From assembly GCF_900109545.1 (NCBI RefSeq), contig NZ_FOAP01000022.1, positions 1 to 64,000 on the forward strand: a stretch of 64,000 nt of DNA, written 5' to 3'. Numbering within the stretch: the first letter of the stretch is position 1; each line of letters starts with the position of its first letter. Position numbers and translations under genes: made by a program. This DNA is from Stigmatella aurantiaca. Its GTDB lineage: Bacteria; Myxococcota; Myxococcia; Myxococcales; Myxococcaceae. Below the pieces are notes generated by a model, which was not told where the DNA came from, ran no database searches, and saw nothing but the letters and a program-made list of their open reading frames with translations. Of this stretch, positions 15,815-23,549 are shown one piece after another.

Positions 15815-16577
15815 GCTCCGCCTCCTGGATGAACACGGCGCTCGACGCCAGGCGCTCCTTCAGGAACGCGACATAGGCGGCCCGGTGCTCCGCCTTGGAC
15901 GAAAAGCCCGCCTCCGCCTCCTCCAGCCACCCGTCGGGAATCAGCCCCACCACCTGCTCCAGCACCTCGGGCGTCAGCCGCTCGCGCAGGTGGGCCTCCG
16001 CCGCGCGCAGCTCCGAGGCCCACGGCAGCAGCACGTGGTCCTTGATGGGCGCGAACGCGCTCCGGGCCCGCTCCAGGTGCCCCTCCCACGAATGGTGGAA
16101 GTACAGCGCGGCCCCGTGGTCGATGAGCCGGAGCGTCTGGTGCCACACCAGCAGGTTCGGGTTCTTCGGCGTCCGGTCCACGTTCGTCACGTACGCATCG
16201 AAGCAGACGATGCCCGAGGCCTCCGCCGCCCCGGGCGCGGGCCCCGCCAGCGGATCAAACGTGATGGAGCCCGGCAGATAATCCATCCCCAGGTTCAACC
16301 CGGCGCTCGCCTTGATCAGGTCTCGAATCTCCCCGTCCGGCTCGGCGCGCCCCAGCACCGGGTCCAGCTGGATGAAGACCAGCTCCGGCACCCGCAGCCC
16401 GGCCGCCCGCGCCAGCTCGCCGGCAATCAGCTCGGCGATGAGCGCCTTGGGGCCCTGCCCGGCCCCCCGGAACTTCAAGACGTAGAGCCCCGCGTCCTCC
16501 GCCTCGACGATGGCGGGCAGGGAGCCGCCTTCCCGAAGCGGCGTCACATACCGGGTCGCCGTGACCGTTCTCATCAT
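15792..16577 (-). CDS. HipA-like kinase family protein
   Basis: This 261-residue protein is much shorter than full HipA (about 440 residues) and lacks its N-terminal subdomain. Kinase-like motifs are present: YVLKF (ATP-binding Lys), a catalytic loop in FDAYVTNVDRTPKNPNLLV where Asp and Asn fit the HipA N-x-D-R-x3-N pattern, and LIDHG as the metal-binding Asp. The ATG at 16577 (or 16574) follows a run of G in AAGGGGGGG. It is first in an operon with DUF3037 and the diheme lipoprotein. No HipB-like antitoxin is adjacent, so a persister toxin role is not supported; the substrate is unknown. Confidence 0.8.
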   Translation of the reverse strand: MMRTVTATRYVTPLREGGSLPAIVEAEDAGLYVLKFRGAGQGPKALIAELIAGELARAAGLRVPELVFIQLDPVLGRAEPDGEIRDLIKASAGLNLGMDYLPGSITFDPLAGPAPGAAEASGIVCFDAYVTNVDRTPKNPNLLVWHQTLRLIDHGAALYFHHSWEGHLERARSAFAPIKDHVLLPWASELRAAEAHLRERLTPEVLEQVVGLIPDGWLEEAEAGFSSKAEHRAAYVAFLKERLASSAVFIQEAERARAQLV

Positions 16578-16601
16578 GGCCCCCCCCTTACCACGGAGCC
16601 T

Positions 16602-18137
16602 CTACCCGGAGGAGGACTCCTGGGCATAGGAGGGCGGCTGGCGCGGCACCCGCACCGTGAAGGTGGTGCCCTGGCGCGCGTCCGAGTGGACATCGATGGA
16701 GCCCCCGTGCGCGCGAATGACGTGGTCCACGATGAACAGCCCCAGCCCCAGGCTCCGTCCGGAGGCCCCGTCGGACGGCTCCCGCCGCTTCATGGGCGCG
16801 AAGAGCCGGGGCAGCAGCTCCGAGGGGATGGGCGGCCCCTGGTTGTGGACCTCCAGGATGACCGCCTGCGCCTCGCCGCGCGTCGTCACCCGCACGGGCG
16901 TTCCCCGCGGGCTGTAGCGCAGCGCGTTCGTCACCAGGTTGGAGAGCACCTGGGCCATGCGGTCCGCATCCCAGTCTCCCTGGCTGCGGCCCTGGTGGAG
17001 TACCTCCACCTCGCGCTCCGGGAAGTTGAGCTGCACCTCGTCCACCACCTGCTGGGTGAGCTCCTGGAAGTCCAGCGGCTTGCGCACCACCCGCAGCCCG
17101 CCGCCCAGCCGCGCCTGCGTGAAGTCGAGCGTCGTGTCGATGAGCCGGTGCGCGCGCTCGGCCGAGGACAGGATGCGGTTGAGCGCATCGCGCATGCGCT
17201 CGTCGAGATCCCTGCGGCGCAGCACCATCACCGCCGAGAGGGTGATGGCGCTGATGGGGTTGCGCAGATCGTGCCCCACGATGCCCGCCAGGTACTGCTC
17301 GAACTCCGCCCGCTGCTGGGCCTCCTGCTCCTGGCGCTTCTGCTCGGAGATGTCCAGGGCCAGGGTGGCCAGCGCCACGGGCTGGCCCTCTTCGTCCGGA
17401 ACGAAGAAGAGGTCATGCTGGACGGGAATGGTGTTGCCCGTGCTCAGGTTGCGCAGCCGGAACTCTCCCCGCCACCGGCCCGTCTCCTGAAGGGCGGGCG
17501 TGAGCTGCTCCTCGCTCAGGAGCTTCTCCTCGGGCCCATAGAAGTCGGTCACCTTCAGCTGCGTCACGTCCTCCTTCTCCACCCCCACCATCTGGCGGCC
17601 CGCGGGGTTGAGGTACTGCATCTGGCCCTGCTGCGAGGCGAACCCGATGAAGTACGAGGAGTCGGCCACCACGGCCGCCAGGCGCTGGTGCTCCACCCGG
17701 AGGCGCATGCGCTCGGCGGACTCGGCCTGGAGCTGGCGCCGGAGCTGCTCCCGCTCCAGCGTGTTGCGCACGGCGCGGAACAGGCTGTCGGGGGTGACGT
17801 CCGACTTGACCAGATAGTCGGCCGCGCCGTCCTTGAGCGCCTGCGTGGCGATGCGCTCGTTGCCCCGCCCCGTCAGCATCACCACGGGCGGCGCATGGCT
17901 CCCGGCGCGTTCCTTCAGCCGCCGCAGGAACTTCAGGCCATCCATGCCCGGCAGGTGGTAGTCGAGCAGGATGCAGTCCACCGGCCGCGCGCAGCACACC
18001 TCCAGCGCCTGCTCGGCGTCCTCCTCCTCCAGGAAGGTGTAGCTGTACTCACCCACCTCCTGCAGGAAGGACCGGTAGGTGTTGCGGTCCTCGGGGCTGT
18101 CCTCGACCAGCAGCAGCGTCAATGAGGGCCGCGTCAT
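16602..18137 (-). CDS. Receiver-PAS-histidine kinase
   Basis: This 511-residue cytosolic signalling protein has a receiver at 1-125 (phospho-acceptor D59 in LLDYHLPGMDG, acidic pair E12-D13, Lys in YLVKSD), then a PAS domain (about 150-275), then HisKA with the H box GIVGHDLRNP (about 290) and an HATPase domain with N (NLVTNALRY) and G (SLGLGLFIVDH) boxes. The receiver is N-terminal, so its phosphorylation probably tunes the kinase. The ATG overlaps the stop of the single-receiver gene upstream (ATGA). It is the last gene of the phytochrome operon. Confidence 0.92.
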   Translation of the reverse strand: MTRPSLTLLLVEDSPEDRNTYRSFLQEVGEYSYTFLEEEDAEQALEVCCARPVDCILLDYHLPGMDGLKFLRRLKERAGSHAPPVVMLTGRGNERIATQALKDGAADYLVKSDVTPDSLFRAVRNTLEREQLRRQLQAESAERMRLRVEHQRLAAVVADSSYFIGFASQQGQMQYLNPAGRQMVGVEKEDVTQLKVTDFYGPEEKLLSEEQLTPALQETGRWRGEFRLRNLSTGNTIPVQHDLFFVPDEEGQPVALATLALDISEQKRQEQEAQQRAEFEQYLAGIVGHDLRNPISAITLSAVMVLRRRDLDERMRDALNRILSSAERAHRLIDTTLDFTQARLGGGLRVVRKPLDFQELTQQVVDEVQLNFPEREVEVLHQGRSQGDWDADRMAQVLSNLVTNALRYSPRGTPVRVTTRGEAQAVILEVHNQGPPIPSELLPRLFAPMKRREPSDGASGRSLGLGLFIVDHVIRAHGGSIDVHSDARQGTTFTVRVPRQPPSYAQESSSG

Positions 18138-18586
18138 CGCCAGCGCCTCTCCCGGTTTGGCGCCAGGGGCGGGACGACGAACTCCAGCCAGAACTCCCTC
18201 AGGAGCCGCACCATGCGCTCGAACCGGTCCAGATCCACGGGCTTGAGCAGGTAGGCACTGCTCCCCAGCTGGTAGCAGCTCTGGACATCCTTCGGGTTGT
18301 CCGAAGTGGAAAAGACAATGACAGGAATGCTCTTCAAGAAGGCATCGGTCTTGATGTGCTCCAGCACCTGGCGCCCATCCATTCCCGGCAGGTTGAGATC
18401 CAACAAGACAAGTCCCGGCCGAAGGGACTGCTCACCTTCCGGGTAACGCCCCAGTCGCGAAAGAAACTCCAACGTCTCTTCTCCATCCGCACACCGGTGC
18501 ACCGGGTTGGGGATGTCCGCGTTGCGAAACGCGTGTTGGAGCATGCCAAAGTCCTCGTCGTTGTCCTCGACCACCAGGATAGGCAT
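18134..18586 (-). CDS. Single-domain response regulator
   Basis: This 150-residue protein is a receiver only (CheY/Rcp1 type), with the acidic pair in VVEDND (E7-D8), D63 in LLDLNLPGMDG, Thr/Ser in IVFSTSDNP and Lys in YLLKPVDLDRF. The final FxxxF-type segment (FERMVRLLREFWLE) is like the Rcp1 family of phytochrome-partner regulators. It lies 4 bases after the phytochrome gene and overlaps the next kinase gene, so it is the obvious phosphotransfer partner of the phytochrome. It has no output domain. The start is ATG 18586; longer frames run antisense into the phytochrome. Confidence 0.93.
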   Translation of the reverse strand: MPILVVEDNDEDFGMLQHAFRNADIPNPVHRCADGEETLEFLSRLGRYPEGEQSLRPGLVLLDLNLPGMDGRQVLEHIKTDAFLKSIPVIVFSTSDNPKDVQSCYQLGSSAYLLKPVDLDRFERMVRLLREFWLEFVVPPLAPNRERRWR

Positions 18587-18590
18587 TCCG

Positions 18591-20870
18591 CTATTCACCG
18601 GCAGGCTCCGGGGACCCCATCTCCGCGGCCAAGGTGAAGAAGAAGGCGGAGCCCTGCCCCGGCGTGGACTCCAGCCAGATGCGGCCGTTGTGCCGCTCGA
18701 TGATGCGCTTGACGATGGTGAGGCCCGTGCCCGTGCCGCCGCCGAAGCGGTCGCGCCCGTGCAGCCGCTTGAAGATGCGGAAGATGGTCTCGTGGTACTC
18801 GGGCTTGATGCCGATGCCGTTGTCCCGCACGAAGTAGGCCACGCGCGCCTCGCTCCCCTCCCGCACCGCCCCCAGCTCCACCCACCGCGCGGCCTTGTCG
18901 TTGTACTTGATGGCGTTGGTGATGAGGTTGGTGAACACCTCCGCGATGCGCACCCGGTCACAGCGCGCCGGGGGCAGCGGGTGGGGGATGCGCACCTCCA
19001 CGTTCGCCTCCTCCAGCCGGGACCGGAGCAGCTCCAGCACCTGGTTCACCACCTCGTTGAGGTCCGTCTCCCGCAGCAGCAGCTCGGTGCGCCCCACCTG
19101 GGCATAGTGCAGGAGCGAGTTGATGAGGCTCTCCATGCGCTGGGTGAGCCGCACCACGGTGTCCAGCCGCTCCCTGGGGCCGGTGGGCAGAACCTCTCCC
19201 GCCTCGCGCAGGGCCAGCAGGGTGTAGTTGTGAATGCCGCGCAGGGGCTCCTTCAAGTCGTGGCTCGCCGCGTACGCGAACGCATCCAGCTCCACGTTGC
19301 TGCGCTCCAGCTCCGTGTTGAGCTTGAGCAGCTCCTCGCTGCGCTGCAGCGCCACGTCGATGATGGAGCGGCGCAGCTCGGCGGCCGCCTCCACCTCGTA
19401 CCCCTTCCAGGGCAGGCACCGGCCGCGCACCGTCTCCTTCCACTGCTCGAAGGACTTGCGCGGGTGGATCCGGGGCTCGCCCCTGTCCACCTCCACGGGC
19501 TTCGTGGGGTTGCCGCCCCAGCTCACCGTCTGCACCACCTCCGGGCGGAACCAGAGCACGAAGTTGTTGCGCCCCCGGGACATGGAGATGGCGATGAGCC
19601 CGGCGGCCACCTGCTGGAAGTTCGCGGCCTCGGGGTACTCGCTGGCGAGCCGGTCCGTGCAGAACAGCCCATCGCCGGTGCGCTCCCCCAGCCACTCGAT
19701 GAGGCCGGAGAGGTGCTCGTCCGCGGGGGCCTGGCCCAGCACCGTCGTGCGCCCGTGGAAGTGGATGGCGGCGCCGTGCGCGTGGACCAGCTCCAGCAGC
19801 GCGGCCTCCTGGCGGGCCAGCTCCGAGACGAAGTCCACCTCGCGCGCCATGCGCTCCAGCAGCGAGGCATGAATGGACTTGGCGCGGATGCGCTGGCCGT
19901 AGTCCTCGTTGCCCTCCTTCACCGCCAGCAGGCTGGACATCACCTCGCCGAGGAACTCGCACGCGGTGCGGACCTCGTAGGGCACGTACTTGGGCCCGGA
20001 GACGTGGGTGCAGGAGATGAGCCCCCAGAGCTTGCCGTCCCGCATGAGCGAGATGCTCATGGAGGCCTGCACCCCCATGTTGTGCAGGTACTCCAGGTGG
20101 ATGGGGGACACGCTGCGCAGCACCGAGAAGGACATGTCCAGCGGTGCCTCATGCCCCGGCAGGGCCAGCACGCGCGCCGGCTGGTAATCGATGGTGGAGA
20201 TGATGCGCAGCCCGTTGAGCTGATACAGCTCGCGCGCCTGGCGCGGAATGTCCGAGGCGGGAAAGCGCAGCCCCAGGTAGGGGTCGGCCCGGGCATCCCG
20301 GGCCTCGGCCAGCACCGAGCCATGCCACTCCGCGTCGAAGCGGTAGATGATGGCGCGGTCGAAGCCGGTGAGGTTGCGGACCTCCTGCACGACGGCCTCG
20401 CACAGCTCCTGGAGATCCCTCGCGTCACGCAGGCGCGACAGGCCCTCGCGCACCCCGTGGAAGAAGCTCAGGAAGGGCACGGGCTCGCGCTGCGCGGAGG
20501 GCTCCAGCTCCAGGATGAGCTTGCCCTGGTGGCGGTGGGCAATGCCGTCGAAGAAGCGGTCCACGCTCCCCACGCGCCAGACCACCTTCAGCGGGTTGAG
20601 CTGCTTGAGCCGCTCACTGCGCAGCCCCGCCTCCAGGGGCTCGCGCACCGAGGGCTCGATGAAGCGGCCCAGCTCCGCGCCCAGGAGCTGGCCTGCGGGG
20701 GTGCCCAGCACGCTGGGCGCGTTCTCGCTCACGTGCGTGAGGCGCAGCTCCGGCTCGCTGAGCACCAGCAGCACGCCGTGCGGCTGGATGGCGCCCGGAA
20801 TGTGGATGGGCTCCCGGTCACAATTGGAGAGATCGACCTCGGGGCTGCTCCGGGCCAGTTCAGTGCTCAT
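18591..20870 (-). CDS. Bacteriophytochrome histidine kinase
   Basis: This 759-residue red/far-red photoreceptor kinase has PAS (1-120), GAF (about 140-310), PHY (about 320-500), HisKA (H box SHDLKEPLRG, about 535) and HATPase (N, G1 and G2 boxes) domains. The biliverdin-attachment Cys17 sits in NCDREPIHIPGAIQPHG. The GAF core motif PASDIPRQ places Asp at 207 and His258 lies in SPIHLEYL. The normally invariant second His (CHH) reads C287-T288-H289, so Thr replaces it; I recall this same change in Stigmatella aurantiaca SaBphP1 (T289). ATG 20870 overlaps the upstream kinase gene by 11 bases. No haem oxygenase gene is in the window. Light control of fruiting is the known role in Stigmatella. Confidence 0.95.
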   Translation of the reverse strand: MSTELARSSPEVDLSNCDREPIHIPGAIQPHGVLLVLSEPELRLTHVSENAPSVLGTPAGQLLGAELGRFIEPSVREPLEAGLRSERLKQLNPLKVVWRVGSVDRFFDGIAHRHQGKLILELEPSAQREPVPFLSFFHGVREGLSRLRDARDLQELCEAVVQEVRNLTGFDRAIIYRFDAEWHGSVLAEARDARADPYLGLRFPASDIPRQARELYQLNGLRIISTIDYQPARVLALPGHEAPLDMSFSVLRSVSPIHLEYLHNMGVQASMSISLMRDGKLWGLISCTHVSGPKYVPYEVRTACEFLGEVMSSLLAVKEGNEDYGQRIRAKSIHASLLERMAREVDFVSELARQEAALLELVHAHGAAIHFHGRTTVLGQAPADEHLSGLIEWLGERTGDGLFCTDRLASEYPEAANFQQVAAGLIAISMSRGRNNFVLWFRPEVVQTVSWGGNPTKPVEVDRGEPRIHPRKSFEQWKETVRGRCLPWKGYEVEAAAELRRSIIDVALQRSEELLKLNTELERSNVELDAFAYAASHDLKEPLRGIHNYTLLALREAGEVLPTGPRERLDTVVRLTQRMESLINSLLHYAQVGRTELLLRETDLNEVVNQVLELLRSRLEEANVEVRIPHPLPPARCDRVRIAEVFTNLITNAIKYNDKAARWVELGAVREGSEARVAYFVRDNGIGIKPEYHETIFRIFKRLHGRDRFGGGTGTGLTIVKRIIERHNGRIWLESTPGQGSAFFFTLAAEMGSPEPAGE

Positions 20871-22491
20871 CCGGTGCCCCCCCCGCGAGCTTGCTCGGCG
20901 GGGGATTGCGCGGAAGCTCCACGGTGAAGGTGGCCCCCTGGCCCGGCTCGCTGCACACGGACACCTGCCCTCCCATGGCCTCCAGCACCTGCCGCGTGAT
21001 GAACAGCCCCAGCCCCAATCCTCCGTAGTGCCGGTCCGACACCCCCCGCTCGAAGCGGCCAAAGAGGCGCGTGCGCACCGACTCGTCCATGCCGATGCCC
21101 TCGTCCCACACTGTGAGCCGCACCTGCTCGCCCAGCTCCTCGAGCCGCAGCCGGACGGGGCGGCCCGCCCCGAACTTGAGGGCATTGGACAGCAGGTTCG
21201 TCACCACCTGCTCCAGCCGCAGCGCATCCCAGTGGCCCAGCACGCGCGCCGGGGCGGTAACTTCCACCGCGCTGCCCACCCGCATCGCCTGGGTCTCGAA
21301 CACCGAGACCACCGAGCGCACGATGTCCGCCACGTTGACGTCCTGCTCGCGGCGAAGCGACAGCCGGCCGCTGATGATGCGCGTGGTGTCCAGCAAGCTG
21401 TCCACCAGCGCCGCCAGCCGCCGGACCTGGCCATCTGCGGACTCCAGGTGCTTGTGCAGGTTCCGCGTACCGGACGGGACGTGAAGCCCGTCCACCTCCT
21501 TGCGCATCACCTGCACCCGCAGGGACAGGGACGTGAGCGGGGTCTTCAGCTCGTGGCTGGCCACGGACAGGAACTCATCCCGCAGGCGCACGGCTTCCCG
21601 CAGGCCGACCATGAGCCGCTCCCGCTCCGCCTCCGCCATCTTCGCCTCGGTGACGTCCGTCATGAACCCTTCGATGAACCGCAGCGCACCCTCCGGGCCG
21701 AAGACCCCCGCGGACCGGGCCCACATCCAGCGCGGCTCCCCGTCCCTTCGCCGGATGCGGTACTGGGCCGTCAGCAGCCGGCCGTCCGCGAACGCCTCCC
21801 GCGCCTCCTCGGCGATGCGCGCCACATCCTCGGCCGCCATGAGGTCCGTCCAGAGCGTGGGGTTGGCGCCGAACTCCAGGGCCGAGTAGCCGGTGAGCGC
21901 CTGGCAGCCCTCGCTGATGAAGGAGAGGCTCCAGTCCGGGCGGCACCGGAAGACCATGCCGGGCAGGTTGCCCATGAGCATCGACAGCGTGCGCTGGCTC
22001 TCGAGCAGCGCCTCCTCCGCCTGGAGGCGCCGGGCCTCCAGCACCCGCCGCTCGCGCTCGCCCAGGGCATTCTCCTGGCGTCTGAGGGACTCACGCTCGT
22101 GGTAGAGGTCCACGAAGACCCGCACCTTGGCGCGCAGGGCGTCCGGCTCCACCGGCTTGCGCAGGTAGTCCACCGCGCCGCTCGCGTATCCGCGCACGAT
22201 GGCCGCCTCCTCCCGCCGCGCGCCGGACAGGAAGATGAGCGGCACGCGCCGGTGGGGCGCATGCTCCCGGATGAGCCGGGCCACCTCGAAGCCGTCCATC
22301 CCCGGCATCCGCACATCCATCAGGATGAGCGCGAACTCCCGCGCCTCCAGGTACTGGAGCGCCTCCTCTCCCGAGGCCGCCTTAACTATTTGGAGATCCA
22401 ACGAATTGAGAGAGCGCTCGACGGCCGCCAGCTCGAAGGGCTGATCATCCACCACCAAGATGGTGGCTTGCTGTTCACGCTCGACGTGCAA
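20860..22491 (-). CDS. Receiver-PAS-histidine kinase
   Basis: This 543-residue protein has a receiver at 8-125 (D15-D16 pair, D59 in LMDVRMPGMDG, Lys in YLRKPVEPD), a coiled-coil linker (about 130-165), a PAS/PAC domain (about 168-290), HisKA (ASHELKTP, about 305) and HATPase with N (NLLSNALKF) and G (GLGLGLFITRQ) boxes. The start is a TTG at 22491 with GGAGG 5 bases upstream; no ATG fits before the receiver. It is the first gene of the operon that includes the bacteriophytochrome and overlaps that gene by 11 bases, so it is probably co-translated with it. Confidence 0.9.
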   Translation of the reverse strand: MHVEREQQATILVVDDQPFELAAVERSLNSLDLQIVKAASGEEALQYLEAREFALILMDVRMPGMDGFEVARLIREHAPHRRVPLIFLSGARREEAAIVRGYASGAVDYLRKPVEPDALRAKVRVFVDLYHERESLRRQENALGERERRVLEARRLQAEEALLESQRTLSMLMGNLPGMVFRCRPDWSLSFISEGCQALTGYSALEFGANPTLWTDLMAAEDVARIAEEAREAFADGRLLTAQYRIRRRDGEPRWMWARSAGVFGPEGALRFIEGFMTDVTEAKMAEAERERLMVGLREAVRLRDEFLSVASHELKTPLTSLSLRVQVMRKEVDGLHVPSGTRNLHKHLESADGQVRRLAALVDSLLDTTRIISGRLSLRREQDVNVADIVRSVVSVFETQAMRVGSAVEVTAPARVLGHWDALRLEQVVTNLLSNALKFGAGRPVRLRLEELGEQVRLTVWDEGIGMDESVRTRLFGRFERGVSDRHYGGLGLGLFITRQVLEAMGGQVSVCSEPGQGATFTVELPRNPPPSKLAGGAPDEH

Positions 22492-22670
22492 AACGCCTCC
22501 GGGAAGAACGATTTAGCCGCGCTGCCCTAGATACGCACGAACGTCTGAAAGCTCGTTGAAGTATCCAACATCCGCCGGGGCCGGAGGTGCCCGGGAGGGG
22601 ATGTGCCCGGATGCCTGGGCAGGCGCCAAGCCACCCGATGGGGCTTACATTGCCCTACCTGAGGGAGCCG

Positions 22671-23150
22671 CTAGGGAAGCCCCCCGCCGGCGCCCATGCG
22701 CGCCTCCAGAGGAGCGGGCTCACGCCGCAGGCGGTGGGCCATCCGCTTCAGCTTCGCGGCGGTGGCCGCGCGGTGAATGAGGGTGGTGAGCTCCTGGGGC
22801 CGGTAGGGCTTGCGCAGCAGGTGGAAGTGGTCCCGGGTCTGTTGCAGCTCCAACCGGAGCACGGACTGGTAATCCCCGGTGATGAGGATGCCGGCCATGT
22901 AGGGCCGGCTGGTGGAGGCCGCGTGCAGCAGGTGGCCGCAATCGCGCGGGGGCATGTCGATGTCCACGCACGCGACATCGAAGTGGTGTTGATCCATCAG
23001 GGCAATGGCCGGCTCGGCGGCCGTGGCGAGCTTGACCTGGAAGTGCATGGACAGGATGGCCCCGGCCGTTCCCAGGGTGGCCTCCTCCGCCGCCACGAAC
23101 AGAACGCTGCACAGGTTGGAAACCTCCGTACGGAGTGTCATTCCACGCAT
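22671..23150 (-). CDS. Atypical receiver-domain protein
   Basis: This 159-residue protein has a single receiver-like domain (about 12-130). The phospho-acceptor region VACVDIDMPPRD and the LLRKPYRPQEL Lys are kept, as is the Thr in LITG. The acidic Mg-binding pair is replaced: VLFVAAEE aligns with the usual VLFVDDE, giving Ala-Ala. A basic tail follows. ATG 23150 has GGGGGGA 8 bases upstream. It lies 180 bases upstream of the phytochrome operon on the same strand and may be a separate unit. Weak or phosphorylation-independent signalling is a reasonable inference. Confidence 0.75.
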   Translation of the reverse strand: MRGMTLRTEVSNLCSVLFVAAEEATLGTAGAILSMHFQVKLATAAEPAIALMDQHHFDVACVDIDMPPRDCGHLLHAASTSRPYMAGILITGDYQSVLRLELQQTRDHFHLLRKPYRPQELTTLIHRAATAAKLKRMAHRLRREPAPLEARMGAGGGLP

Positions 23151-23549
23151 GTTGTGAATCCCCCCGGTGAAACCCCTGTGCCCACATCCGGACGCTCAAG
23201 GGCTTCGTACCTATCCATCCATCAGAAGGCCTGTGCTGTTCAAGCCCCCTTCCTTGAAATGACACAAAATTCTGGGGGAAACAGAACCCAGTGGTGAACG
23301 CTTTCGGGACACGCCCGGACACCGCTGTCTCCCATTGGGCAGAGCCATCACCCTGATGGCCGGTTTGAATTCCCCGGGTTTGTCGGTGATAGTGACCTTC
23401 TGGGCTGGGACAGCACTGTCCAGACTGGGGGGGAACGTCATGACACGTGGGTCCTCGGCGGATGCCTTGGCGGCAGCAGTGTGCCTGTGCGCAGGCAGGC
23501 TGTGAACGGGCTCGCCCTGCTCCGGGCTTGCGCTTCCCCTGGGTTCCCC
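23151..23549. promoter_or_regulatory. Divergent intergenic region with a 14-base palindrome
   Basis: This 399-base gap between the minus-strand receiver gene and the plus-strand histidine kinase gene holds no convincing coding sequence. A perfect palindrome GGACAG-CA-CTGTCC lies at 23408-23421, about 140 bases before the kinase start, and is a candidate operator. The segment around 23220-23300 is AT-richer than its surroundings and probably carries promoters, but no clear -35/-10 pair stands out. Confidence 0.4.

Noticed and set aside
15792-16577. HipA-like gene as a classical HipBA toxin-antitoxin module
   Set aside because: No HipB-like helix-turn-helix gene is adjacent, the protein is far shorter than HipA, and its partner is DUF3037.
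22556-22780. A 74-codon plus-strand frame upstream of the phytochrome operon
   Set aside because: Its composition is that of shadow sequence, it overlaps the end of the receiver gene on the other strand, and it has no ribosome site.
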